From positions 2,373,501-2,437,500 of the forward strand of contig CM067310.1 in the NCBI GenBank assembly GCA_034231615.1: a DNA stretch of 64,000 nucleotides, in the 5' to 3' direction. The notes beneath the pieces were generated by a model. The model ran no database searches, was not told where the DNA came from, and worked only from the letters and a program-made list of their open reading frames with translations. How positions within the stretch are numbered: position 1 is the stretch's first letter; every line of letters begins with the position of its first letter. Below, piece by piece: positions 54,057 to 64,000 of the stretch. The translations under genes were made by a program, and so were the position numbers. Source of the stretch: Meghimatium bilineatum. Taxonomy: Eukaryota; Mollusca; Gastropoda; Stylommatophora; Philomycidae.

Positions 54057-54186
54057 TTGAGACTAACGGGAATTGAAAATCTGTTTTTGGAGATGCGGTT
54101 AGTCAAGTACTGAAAAACGCGTGTGCAATTGTTGCTAGGCGATTTGGTGCCGTAGAACGGACTGGTTCAATTCCCGTTAGTCTCAA
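54057..54186. mobile_element. 130-bp MITE with 21-bp perfect TIRs
   Basis: TTGAGACTAACGGGAATTGA-A at 54057-54077 is inverted exactly at 54166-54186. Flanks aaattct and aaattcc look like an imperfect 7-bp duplication. A single terminus of the same family is at 59426-59446 (ttgagactaacgggaactga). Confidence 0.8.
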
Positions 54187-54441
54187 AATTCCATGTATGG
54201 TCTGTTTCTAATCTTGAGTGCAGAAATGAAAATTTACCACGAAATTGCATGAATTTGTGTATAAATATTCTATAGATGAAACAGCAATAAAATAATCAGA
54301 AAAATGGTCTGCTGAATGAGTAATATAAAAACATGACAGAGACTTATGCAGACAATAAAATGTTGTGTTAACAGGGCCGTAGATGTGCTCACCTTAAATG
54401 GGTATACAGTCATTGTTGTTTAAATATTTTTCTGCAGTAAA

Positions 54442-54846
54442 TTACACTATTTGACGACGGGCAATTTGCGGATCTTTTTGTGATACATCGCTAAGGGAGG
54501 GATTTTTTACGAACATTTTGGCTCGATTCCTAGTACTAAAAGCCATCTTTAGAGTTACTAAGGGAGAGTTTTGTACCCCACAAACTACTTCTTTATCTAC
54601 GAGCCTGCGTGTTAACGGGAGTACTCTGATAATATCCAGCAGTACCGAGTATAGTCCGCTCCTATTATTAAATATAGAAACTAAACCACGGCAGATTTTG
54701 TTTTTGCTGATGTCTTCTATATTTGTACTTGGCGTGTTTTTGTTTATCTTTATTCTATCACTTTGTAAGTAAATAGGTTTACTGTAAACAGTCAATTCTC
54801 CAGCATTCTCATACATCGATACTTGTAATCCAACATTCTCATACAT
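54442..54846 (-). other. open frame on both strands, nature unknown
   Basis: Minus frame of 134 codons ending ...VSQKDPQIARRQIV; the plus strand is open too (to 54772) with a strongly hydrophobic end (ILFLLMSSIFVLGVFLFIFI) just before a GTAAGT. A cagggccgtaga terminus-like motif at 54374 suggests a DNA transposon begins here. I cannot choose a strand or a function. Confidence 0.25.
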
Positions 54847-54868
54847 CGATACTTGTAATCCAACATTC
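54800..54868. repeat. 34-bp direct duplication
   Basis: cattctcatacatcgatact-tgtaatccaa occurs twice in tandem. Confidence 0.9.
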
Positions 54869-55041
54869 CGTGTGTTCTCTTTACCGGAACCTTTTATTCA
54901 ATAATTAATCTTTTATATTTAGGTCTCTATAGACGTCTGCGTTAGTGTGTCTTTCTGTCCATGAAAGATTCCTAGGACATGTCTGTAGTATTTCATTTCA
55001 CATGAAATTGTCTTTTCCATTGCGGATGTCATAGTGCAGGA

Positions 55042-56004
55042 GTCATTGATGTTTCATCTGTGATGTTTTGTAGGGTCATTGATGTTTCATCTGTGATGTT
55101 TTGTAGGGTCAGTGATGTTTCATCTGTGATGTTTTGTAGGGTCAGTGATGTTTCATCTGTGATGTTTTGTAGGGTCAGTGATGTTTCATCTGTGATGTTT
55201 TGTAGGGTCAGTGATGTTTCATCTGTGATGTTTTGTAGGGTCAGTGATGTTTCATCTGTGATGTTTTGTAGGGTCAGTGATGTTTCATCTGTGATGTTTT
55301 GTAGGGTCAGTGATGTTTCATCTGTGATGTTTTGTAGGGTCAGTGATGTTTCATCTGTGATGTTTTGTAGGGTCATTGATGTTTCATCTGTGATGTTTTG
55401 TAGGGTCAGTGATGTTTCATCTGTGATGTTTTGTAGGGTCAGTGATGTTTCATCTGTGATGTTTTGTAGGGTCAGTGATGTTTCATCTGTGATGTTTTGT
55501 AGGGTCAGTGATGTTTCATCTGTGATGTTTTGTAGGGTCATTGATGTTTCATCTGTGATGTTTTGTAGGGTCAGTGATGTTTCATCTGTGATGTTTTGTA
55601 GGGTCAGTGATGTTTCATCTGTGATGTTTTGTAGGGTCATTGATGTTTCATCTGTGATGTTTTGTAGGGTCATTGATGTTTCATCTGTGATGTTTTGTAG
55701 GGTCATTGATGTTTCATCTGTGATGTTTTGTAGGGTCAGTGATGTTTCATCTGTGATGTTTTGTAGGGTCAGTGATGTTTCATCTGTGATGTTTTGTAGG
55801 GTCATTGATGTTTCATCTGTGATGTTTTGTAGGGTCATTGATGTTTCATCTGTGATGTTTTGTAGGGTCATTGATGTTTCATCTGTGATGTTTTGTAGGG
55901 TCATTGATGTTTCATCTGTGATGTTTTGTAGGGTCATTGATGTTTCATCTGTGATGTTTTGTAGGGTCATTGATGTTTCATCTGTGATGTTTTGTAGGGT
56001 CATT
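55042..56004. repeat. 33-bp minisatellite, about 29 copies, two-letter variant code
   Basis: Unit GTCAGTGATGTTTCATCTGT-GATGTTTTGTAGG; nearly the only variable site is GTCATTG versus GTCAGTG. Starting with the second copy (55075) the order is I,S x8,I,S x4,I,S x2,I x3,S x2,I x6 (I = ATT, S = AGT). 33 bp is 11 codons, so both strands are open for over 320 codons (SSVMFCRVSDV; TDETSLTLQNI). Confidence 0.96.
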
Positions 56005-56009
56005 GCTAG

Positions 56010-56365
56010 TCACTTTCATTGGAGAAATTTCCTGTGTTAATTTACTCAGAGACTTAAACTTGTCATTTCTTAGTTGTTCAATGTCAATAACTATTGAAGG
56101 TATGGGTTCAGCTGTTGATGTGCATTATTTTTTTGGTTTTGTTTTTACTCTAAGGAAACGATTTTGAGCCTTGCTATGTTCTTTGATTGACATAATTATA
56201 TTTGTAGATGTGTGGGGCTTCATGATATTCATGATATTTCGTCGTTGTTTCCATGCACATCATTGCCACCTTGAATTTGAATCGTTCAATACATGTTAAT
56301 AGTGTATATAATGCCTCTGTGGTGGTAAGATTATTTTTACTGTTTTCATTGTTTTTCACTGTTTG
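56010..56365. other. unassigned DNA
   Basis: No recognised feature. Confidence 0.45.
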
Positions 56366-56595
56366 TTTTATATGTTCTTGAGAAAGACCTAACGGTTCGA
56401 AACGTTGAAAATGTCTTGTGTATTGTCATTTGTCTGATTTCGTGTTTAAACCCCATAACCCCTTAGCTATAGTCCGTCTTGTCTAAGTTAAACATTCAAA
56501 AACCTGCGTTCTACGTAAGTACTTCTGTTCGTCCGACTACATCCTGCTAATCTGCAGGAATTCGAGTAGGAAAATAGAAGAATATACTTGTATAA
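56365..56595 (+). repeat. stem-loop family copy followed by SINE-like fragment
   Basis: gttcttgagaaagacctaac-ggttcgaaacgttgaaaatg at 56371; then agtccgtcttgtc and tgcgttctacgtaagtact as in the 38-kb region; then gactacatcctgctaatctg-cagg of the AAG-tailed family at 56535. Confidence 0.6.
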
Positions 56596-56599
56596 TGAG

Positions 56600-57860
56600 T
56601 TTTCTTCTATAGAATATGAGTAAAATTTCTCAAAGTTTTATACTAAAAGTATAGTTTCTCCTGGAACAATTTTGCCTCAGTCTGTCCAACCGTGGCCAAT
56701 TTAGAAAACATAATTGCTAAACTTAATTTGGCTGAAATATTTTAATCGTTTTTTGCAGATATGCCACAGTTTGATGTATAAATTGAGTACACATTCAACA
56801 TTACGAAGTAATTTTCAATCTCAATTATGGCGTAAGGAAACAGTGAAATTAGATTTCTATGGAGTTTAGAATGTGAATTTTAAAAATTGTGCTACATACA
56901 CTTTTCTATGATTAATTTTGCACTACTTCTTTTATATATTTTTCAGCCATGATTAATGTAGCCCACAAACTAATTGAACATGTAATATCAACCAACCATT
57001 TCCTCATACAAAGACAAACACACACAATTCATAGGATTACTAAATAAAAATGCACATGAAACATTAATAAATCATATACTAAGTGCATCTTTGATATTTT
57101 TACATTAAGAACTTGACCTGTACAGCTCATGTTTCTAATATGCAATTTTGTTAAAAATGGGATAATTGCATGAATAGTTGGATGAACTTGTAATAACTGT
57201 GTGATTACTATACATTTTAATAATCACATTTTTTATCTGATTTTTGCTATTGCTATAAGAATTGTGTTATGTTTTAATTATGCGTTGCTAGGTTTGCAAT
57301 CTGCAATGTCATTATAAAAACTTAACTTTGCCATGGTCACCCCCACACTTTAACCCAAATCTGATGTTCTTGAATATACCCATTATGCAAATTAACAAGC
57401 ACTCCCTACTATAATCATACAGAAGAGCAAAAAAAATAAAATAAATAAATATAACTTATTAATGTAAGCCAATGGCGCCTCCTTTTTAATACTATTCACT
57501 CTTTAAAATTCTTTAATTTGTACATTCATCCAGTCTCTTGTTATATCTTTTCAACATTGCTTTTGTGATTTTTTCACAAACGTACAAAATAAGTGTTTTT
57601 GTCATGTTGTTTAATAATACAATAATTTTCAGCACACTTCTTCTTGCAGGCAGAAAATTTATGAATGAAACATAAAAATGGTAGTAGTTGTTTTACATTA
57701 TCTCGTTACAAACAACCTTCACCTAAAACATTTACTGCAGTAGTCAAACAACATTAGGATATGGCAATGATTATATAAGACATAATTGATAACTCAAAAC
57801 ATAAATTATTTTGTTGCTAAAAACATGTTCTTTTTTACCGAGTTTCTGGATTCACATGAA
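56600..57860. other. unassigned AT-rich DNA
   Basis: Long AT-rich stretch with no repeat and no defensible frame. Confidence 0.5.
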
Positions 57861-57868
57861 GCCGGTCA

Positions 57869-58033
57869 ATGGCGGAGAAAAAGACGGCAAAATTACATAC
57901 AACAGACCAGCATGCACCGCGTGACCTGCTTCTCCTTGCTCGAACTAAATTTCAATCAAAATCTAATGTCTGGTGTGGAGTGTGTATGAAAATTTATGCA
58001 ATTGTGTATATAGAGTGTGTCCCACGCATATAG
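57869..58033 (+). CDS. weak candidate first exon (MAEKK...)
   Basis: ATG in decent context (GTCAATGG) opens a 54-codon frame MAEKKTAKLHTTDQHAPRDL-LLLARTKFQSKSNVW..., locally GC-rich within AT-rich DNA. No donor is obvious and no family is recognised. The stop falls in a 20-bp duplication (atatagagtgtgtcccacgc, 58008-58048). Confidence 0.15.
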   Translation: MAEKKTAKLHTTDQHAPRDLLLLARTKFQSKSNVWCGVCMKIYAIVYIECVPRI

Positions 58034-58049
58034 AGTGTGTCCCACGCAA

Positions 58050-58540
58050 AAACCCAGCATGTGATGTCATCAGGGAATACAGAAGTATTTCAGTTGCCGA
58101 GTAGGCATAGTGTTTTGAACCGGATGAAGAAATGTGACATCAAACAGAATACTCTACTCTTTGCATGAATTCTAGAACCGAGGGACTTTTCTGTAAACAT
58201 TTAAGGTGTTTACTTCAATTATCCTATTCGGATATCATTTTCCACAATAGTAATCCGTTCTTGCAGAGGAAAAAAAACACAGGATTTGTGGCAGACATTT
58301 AAACACAGACGCTGATATTTTGTCTTTTTATCGCAGACTCCTAGATGATGGGGGAATGCTAGAAGTGACATCGATGAGAATGGGTGAAGGAATCTGACAG
58401 AAGAATGATGAGTTAGTTAAGTGTGTACTGAGGTAGGGGTAGGACATTATGTTCCTCGGATACTGCTGCACTGCAGTGCCTCCTTTCGGGGACCATGCCC
58501 CCATAAGCTTCACGAACACAAGCATGAGTTCGAGACAACA
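58050..58540. other. unassigned DNA
   Basis: Minus-strand frames (58328-58702) have no recognised domain and overlap the SINE below. Confidence 0.45.
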
Positions 58541-58544
58541 TTTT

Positions 58545-58745
58545 GGGGGGCCGTGTAGTACAGTGGATAACGCACAGGTATCGCATATGAGTGGTCGTGA
58601 GTTCATTCTCCTGTTGAGTTGGAAATGTTTTTTCAGACCGCAACGGCTTCCGGGTCCACCAAGTCTTAATTGGGTCGGTAACGGATTAATCCGGAAATAC
58701 AAATTTCGAGGGAGAGGAGATGTCTACCGACCTTATATAGCAGAG
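58545..58745 (+). mobile_element. tRNA-derived SINE
   Basis: Box A TAGTACAGTGG (58556-58566) and box B-like GAGTTCATTCT (58599-58609) about 33 bases apart; the body reads gaaatgttttttcagaccgc. Best-preserved tRNA-like head in the window. Confidence 0.65.
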
Positions 58746-58864
58746 CCACCGAAATGTCAAATCACTAACATTCACACCCCTACGTCATTAATAAATGTTA
58801 TAGGTTAACTTTACCTCATATGAGCCTAGATGTCGCCACACTTACACAACTGAGAAGATCCTGT

Positions 58865-59042
58865 GCCTTTGTCCGAATGTTCATGGGCTGTCAAGATTGA
58901 CTTACTGAGCCTTTGTCCGAATCTCTATTGGCTGTCAAGATTGACTTACTGAGCCTTTGTCCAAATGTCCATGGGCTGTCAAGATTGACTTACTGAGCCT
59001 TTGTCCAAATGTCCATGGGCTGTCAAGTTTGACTTACTGACA
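58865..59042. repeat. 44-bp minisatellite, 4 copies
   Basis: Unit TGAGCCTTTGTCCAAATGTC-CATGGGCTGTCAAGATTGAC-TTAC. Confidence 0.92.
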
Positions 59043-59044
59043 GT

Positions 59045-59870
59045 TAAAGCAATTAGTTTACAATCATCATGTTCCGTCTTTTATGTGTGTCTCCTCTGAC
59101 AGTAACGTTTCACTGACCATATGAATCTGCGTGGATGGATAATTTGAAAACTACAAGGAATCACGTGGAATACTGCTGGTACACGCATATATTCGAAGAA
59201 ATCAGGTCAGAAAGGAATGTATTGAAATGGTTTTATAGACTTGGATTTGGTAATGAATTAGGAGAATGTGTATGTGTATCTTTGCTGTAGAGTTAGCTTA
59301 ATTTTTGTGTGCCTGGACACGTGAATTTTGAGGAAAATTAAAGATTTAACAGATTTGGCAACATGGACGCAGTGACTAGGGACAGTCCAATGGACCATGT
59401 TAATATTTTGAATATAGTTATGGAGTTGAGACTAACGGGAACTGACGCCACGGAGATGGACCAGTTGCAAGATATGGGGGTGTATGTCTTCTAGGGATGA
59501 AAGTTCGAGTATCAGGTAACAGCGCTAAACTGAAAATGGGCGGATGGGGTAATTTATATAAATGAACAGAAATAGGTATTAGTGCTAGCAAAATAAGTAA
59601 TAAAAAAAACGATCTAACAACGAGACACAGTGACGGACGACGCTTCGACTAAAGAGTCTTCATGAGGAGAAACAAAATAACAGAAAGTCCAAATTTAACA
59701 TAAAAGCACATATACGGTAAGGAGGTGATAGGATTACAAAGAGAGAAATGAAAAGAAGATGGTAGGAACAGAGACATGTTAATATGACAGAAAGTTATAG
59801 AACTGATGGAGTGAAAATGATAAAATGATGAAAGGGAATAAAAATGAAATCAAGCCAAGTGAAATAAATC
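59045..59870. other. mostly unassigned; MITE terminus and stem-loop copy
   Basis: 59426-59446 is a lone end of the 54057 MITE family. 59600-59680 (minus) is a stem-loop family copy (plus gacgcttcgactaaagagtc-ttcatgagg). Confidence 0.55.
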
Positions 59871-59871
59871 A

Positions 59872-60069
59872 AAATGTACTTGGATCACTTAGGCTGAGTT
59901 TAGTCTTGTCCAAAATAAAAGACTATAAGAGAGCGGGCAGAGAACGGAACGGATTGACCGGAACCGGACCGTGGACGCCGCTCTCTTTCCGCTCCCTTGT
60001 AATACCCTTACAGTTTTTCACACTGGACAAGGCAAGACTCATCCCTAGTGATCTGAGCTAAGTACATTA
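59872..60069. mobile_element. ~198-bp MITE with long imperfect TIRs
   Basis: Left end aatgtacttggatcacttag-gctgagtttagtcttgtcc, right end read inversely aatgtacttagctcagatca-ctagggatgagtcttgccttgtcc. The centre is GC-rich (gaacggaacggattgaccgg). No coding capacity. Confidence 0.75.
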
Positions 60070-60920
60070 AATTTTTATTTTATTTTCTCTTAATTGCTTT
60101 GATTTTTCAGAAACAGATTTTTCAACAAAAATACCAAAAAAAAAACACCAACTATATCCTTCTTTTAATTTTTAGAAATATAATCACATTCAATTTCATT
60201 GGTGTATAAAAAATATGTTATTGACGTCAACTTTAGTCACTCCCACCTACCCCACGTTGCCAATAAATAAAAACTATTTTCAGACCGCCCCTCCCTCCCT
60301 AGTTTGTGACATACTGTACGAGCAGACCAAGTAATGTTCTAGATGTGTTCAGTGAGCCATATATAGGAGGGATTTTAGTGAATGTTTTGATGTGTTAATG
60401 GATCAGATAGATCGTATGTGTTAGCAGCATTTCAAGTGTAGCATCTTGAGCTAATGGACTTGCAGCGTTCACTTACATCTAATCGCTTATCCTAGGTTCA
60501 CAAATTATATCCGGTGCCAAGACGATTCATTTACTCTGGATAGTTGAAGTTATTTTATCGAAGTCTGCTCAGATTTCTATCGTTGTGTCTTGTTCCGGTC
60601 CAGGTGTTACACCGCGTGATACAAGCAACTCAAGTGGCGTCTCGGGACTGTCCATGACATGACAGCACGTGACAGGGTTCATACGTGTTGACAAGACGCG
60701 AGTTGACATTCGCTGAAACCTTCATCTGCTTCTGGTGGTTTTATTCCTACACAAAAACCCACCATGTAGGATTGATTCTGTGATTGATTAGTTGTCGGAT
60801 GGATTATGTCTGATTTCTTAAAATGTAACGTTTTCAACTAAAAGCTAAACCCTCAAGCAAGATCAAAAAGGAGTCTTCCATCCGCGAACCTAAATCACAT
60901 TCCGATCCCGCCCGTGTGTT
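60070..60920. other. unassigned DNA
   Basis: 60590-60730 is CpG-rich (caccgcgtgatac, ggcgtctcgg, gacgcgagttg) without an identifiable exon. Confidence 0.45.
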
Positions 60921-60924
60921 GCCG

Positions 60925-61190
60925 GGACCCGAAAGGGTAGCAAATAATAGCAACACTGTTTACCTTCCATGCATGTCGTAAAAGGCGACTAAGGAGGTTA
61001 TGGGATGGAGTTGGCTGCCCTATCCCATATATGGCAAGTGACCCAAAGCCATGCTGATGTCGGATGTGTCAGACCGAAAGGCGCAGATATCGCAATAATG
61101 CTGTAAACCATGACACAACGCATTCCGTTCTCCGGACTACATCTTGCTAATTTGCAAGAGTTTGAGAACGATCGTATAAGAAGAAGAACA
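60925..61190 (+). mobile_element. SINE-like repeat, longest copy, AAG tail
   Basis: gggacccgaaagggtagcaa, tagcaacactgtttaccttc, gtcgtaaaaggcgactaagg, tggagttggctgccc, gaaaggcgcagatatcgcaa, ccatgacacaacgcattccg, ctccggactacatcttgcta, tttgagaacgatcg and aagaagaagaac. Best reference for the family here. Confidence 0.75.
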
Positions 61191-61214
61191 AGCGATTCTG
61201 AGCTTATGATGTCT

Positions 61215-61715
61215 GTTTTCAGATGTTACATTGTTGTGTGTGTGAATGCTATGTCTGTTTTCAGATGTTACATTATTGTGTGTTAATGCTATGTCTGTTT
61301 TCAGATGTTACATTGTTGTGTGTGAATGCTATGTCTGTTTTCAGATGTTACATTGCTGTGTGTGTGTGAATGCTATGTCTGTTTTCAGATGTTACATTGT
61401 TGTGTGTGTGAATGCTATGTCTGTTTTCAGATGTTACATTGTTGTGTGTGAATGCTATGTCTGTTTTCAGATGTTACATTGCTGTGTGTGTGAATGCTAT
61501 GTCTGTTTTCAGATGTTACATTGTTGTGTGTGAATGCTATGTCTGTTTTCAGATGTTACATTGCTGTGTGTGTGAATGCTATGTCTGTTTTCAGATGTTA
61601 CATTGTTGTGTGTGTGAATGCTATGTCTGTTTTCAGATGTTACATTGCTGTGTGTGTGAATGCTATGTCTGTTTTCAGATGTTACATTGTTGTGTGTGTG
61701 AATGCTATGTCTGTT
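61215..61715. repeat. ~41-bp minisatellite with variable (TG)n, about 12 copies
   Basis: Unit GAATGCTATGTCTGTTTTCA-GATGTTACATTG(T/C)TGTGTGT(GTG); the TG number and the T/C site vary. Confidence 0.94.
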
Positions 61716-61926
61716 TCTTTATGATCGTATTTTTTTACAATTGCATTGACATTCTGTTAGCAGTAAGACACAATAAATGAACATTCTGTTAGTCTTAATA
61801 AACAGTGGATGGAACATTCAACATCAAACACCATTGTGACAGCTAGACCCTGGGCTTGTAGTTCATAGTGCAAACATCCGGGGCCCTGATTTGTAGTTCA
61901 TAGTGGAACCATGTCATCTACTATCC

Positions 61927-62032
61927 TAAATAAATATAATAGAAACACTACAGGTAATGTTCACACCGACGATACGTAAATAAATATAATAGAAACACTA
62001 CAGGTAATGTTCACACCGACAATACGTAAATA
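61927..62032. repeat. 50-bp tandem duplication
   Basis: aaataaatataatagaaaca-ctacaggtaatgttcacacc-gacgatacgt, two copies. Confidence 0.93.
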
Positions 62033-62395
62033 AACATACTGTGACTATTCATATTGACAGATATCATTATCAAATTGACACGCGTGCCATTCTCAAATGT
62101 TGACTAATATCAGATAAAACAATCAAAACAATCAGTGGTACATCATCGATGTGTGATATCGATTATGAACTTTTTTTTTTTTTTTATTACGTCATAAGCT
62201 TGACTCTGTACGATTAATGCATCAAGTCAGTGGTGCACATGATGATGATGATGTTCTCGATACCGGTGTTGATCAAGACGGTGACGCAATCCCTTTGTAG
62301 GTAGATCGTGCCAGCCCATAGCCTTTCTAACAAAGGCATATGCCCTTCCTAAATTAAGTAAATGAGTTAATTATACGGATTTTTGTCTCAAATAC
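62033..62395. other. unassigned DNA
   Basis: A T-run at about 62171 and (GAT)n at 62242; no gene. Confidence 0.5.
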
Positions 62396-62399
62396 ATGA

Positions 62400-62566
62400 T
62401 TGTGTTAGAAGGATGGTGTTTGTGTTAGAAGGATGGTGTTTGTGTTAGAAGGATGGTGTTTGTGTTAGAAGGATGGTGTTTGTGTTAGAAGGATGGTGTT
62501 TGTGTTAGAAGGATGGTGTTTGTGTTAGAAGGATGATGTTTGTGTTCGAAGGATGGTGTTTGTGTG
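62400..62566. repeat. 20-bp minisatellite, 8 copies
   Basis: Unit TGTGTTAGAAGGATGGTGTT. Confidence 0.96.
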
Positions 62567-62569
62567 TTT

Positions 62570-63830
62570 GGTCTCAGAAAGGTGGCAATTCACTGTTGCT
62601 GCTTCCCTGGATCGTGAGATGATTGCAACATACACGGCTTGGCCAAATAAGTCATAAGACTTCCGTAAGTTCTGTTGACCCATCTACAGTGATGGCACAT
62701 CTAGCATTTCCCGTCAGAAAACAGTCTGCCCCAAATGAACACTATTGTAATGTTCAGTAAAAGACCACATTTCATTGATCAATACATTAGAATTTTACCC
62801 TGATACAAGCAAGTTGCGTTAGTCTGACTAGATGCGTAGTTGCCAGTTTGGTAATTTCGTAGACAAATGTGTCAAATTTGGACATTTTAAAATGTCACTG
62901 ACGGTAGCATTTATGTTTTGGTCATTAATGTACATTTAGCAAAATTGGAATTATGTTCAATCAATCAAGTCAAGTCTCATGTCCAGTGGCGTAGGCGATC
63001 ATGTTTCTCCAGAACTCTCTCCCATGTATTGTTAATAAGTTCAGTTGGTGAATTCTTTCTACTGCCGGAATGACTCAATTTAGTTCATTACAATAACATT
63101 TCGACATTCATATGATAGGGCTAGATTCTCCCTTGGGATTTTCTATGTATTAAAGATTGTTACCCTTAAGCCATTTGGTATTAATACAAATGATTCATTT
63201 ATTTAGATGTGGGTGGTGAGACTTTTGTTGTGTTGTCGATCATATTCTTTTCAGGCATAGTTTTTTTAATTTCGTTCTCATTTACCAAAATTTGTAATGA
63301 TAATCTTTATGACAATATTTGTATATGCGTACGTAATTGTTATATTGGATGCCTCTTCTGTTAAATTCATGTATTTTATGCTTTTATGATAGTGCCTTTA
63401 TGTTACTGTTTGTTCACTGTTGTTCATGTATTTTCTTGAGAAAGACCAACTGGAAAGGAACCAAGTCCGTTCTAGCGGCACCGCTTACCTTACAACTCGA
63501 GTAAACAGGTTTTTCCCTACTTGACCAACGGCATCTCCAAGAAAAGATGCGATTTTGTCAAGACATTCAAACTATTTACTCAAATGACAGAACGGATCAA
63601 TCGAGGCATTGACTATTACAACAACAACGAACTTCCCGTACAAATATTCAAAAACACAAACATATAACATCCATATTTGTACTAAAAGGGTCAATAGGTC
63701 TTCTTGTAGACATAAACAACATATAGACATACAATGTTGCTTCAAATAATAGCGTATATAAGTAAATCCAAGTAGGAAGCAAGAGGATACATTAAACATT
63801 ATGTTTATGTTGTTTATGTTTCACACTAAA
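62570..63830. other. mostly unassigned DNA
   Basis: 62640-62730 is the diverged partner of 34986-35085. 62960-63030 on the minus strand reads NNTWERVLEKHDRLRHW, possibly a TE remnant. ttcttgagaaagaccaactg at 63432 may be another stem-loop family copy. 63761-63795 repeats 54014-54050 (aagtaggaagcaagaggat). Confidence 0.45.
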
Positions 63831-63834
63831 GTTG

Positions 63835-64000
63835 AATTATACAAGACTATTATTATTCCAGCACTATGCTACTAGTGCCAAACCTGGACAATGAGAGCAT
63901 AAGTCAAAAGAAAAATAGTGACAGCAGTAATGACATGTCTACACAGAATACTCAAAGTGTCATTAAGCGATAGAATTAGAAACGATAACATCAGACAGAT
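63835..64000 (+). pseudogene. LINE thumb region running off the right edge
   Basis: LYKTIIIPALCY, CQTWTMRA, VKRKIVTAVMTCLHRILKVS-LSDRIRNDNIRQ; matches the family of 5480-5987 and 51500-51890. One stop is visible. It continues beyond the window. Confidence 0.75.

Overview
This is a eukaryotic, animal-type genomic window with AT-rich DNA. It holds one interrupted protein-coding gene with clean GT-AG exons, many decayed non-LTR retrotransposons, DNA-transposon relics, tRNA-derived SINEs and more than thirty different minisatellite arrays. There is no bacterial gene packing, no Shine-Dalgarno-type organisation and no intact RNA gene. The LINE tails and the SINE-like family resemble those of marine invertebrates (a mollusc or other lophotrochozoan would fit), but that placement is inference; the sequence only proves a metazoan-type genome.

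The one confident host gene lies on the minus strand. Five exons of a HERPUD (Herp; ER membrane ubiquitin-like) homologue are at 15820-15677 (start codon, first half of the ubiquitin-like domain), 13470-13393 (rest of that domain), 7026-6887 (Ser-rich linker), 2436-2104 (conserved NAQG...DWL motif and membrane segments) and 1114-1027. All have consensus splice sites and mutually compatible phases; the gene leaves the window on the left. Its introns are crowded with minisatellites, LINE tails, a mariner relic and a very clean MITE. Two weaker host exons are proposed at 33422-33673 and 23166-23549 (both minus).

Layout: 1-16 kb is the HERPUD locus with about fifteen tandem arrays. 16-21.4 kb is a LINE graveyard: an RT-RNase H LINE (minus), a second RNase H LINE 3' end, and a plus-strand LINE into which a 5'-truncated minus-strand LINE inserted with an 11-bp target-site duplication. 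21.7-25.6 kb is degenerate repeats and a candidate exon. 25.6-28.3 kb is a decayed hAT transposase (ZMYM1/DUF4371 type) interrupted by a fragment of a synaptogyrin gene. 29-31.4 kb has a longer LINE RT relic and a hAT end. 31.7-33 kb is a 15-bp-monomer array with two higher-order repeats (148 bp, 270 bp). 36.9-37.6 kb is tetranucleotide-like low complexity. 39-48 kb has LINE/SINE relics, a ~1.5-kb element with long inverted ends, a foldback, and minisatellites. 48.3-51.5 kb has two arrays and a 5'-truncated LINE with an intact RNase H. 52-64 kb is mostly non-coding, with MITEs, a 33-bp array open on both strands, SINEs and a LINE running off the right edge.

The main theme is that minisatellites have been born inside transposons. 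Several arrays can be read as tandem copies of a known TE segment: the LINE C-terminal zinc-finger codons (12567), the LINE C-terminal tail (47046), a SINE 3' end (39350), a foldback terminus (11935) and a MITE terminus (41093). By my tally of the array spans, roughly a fifth of the window is tandemly repeated. All similarity statements rest on my reading and memory of protein families; no database search was run.
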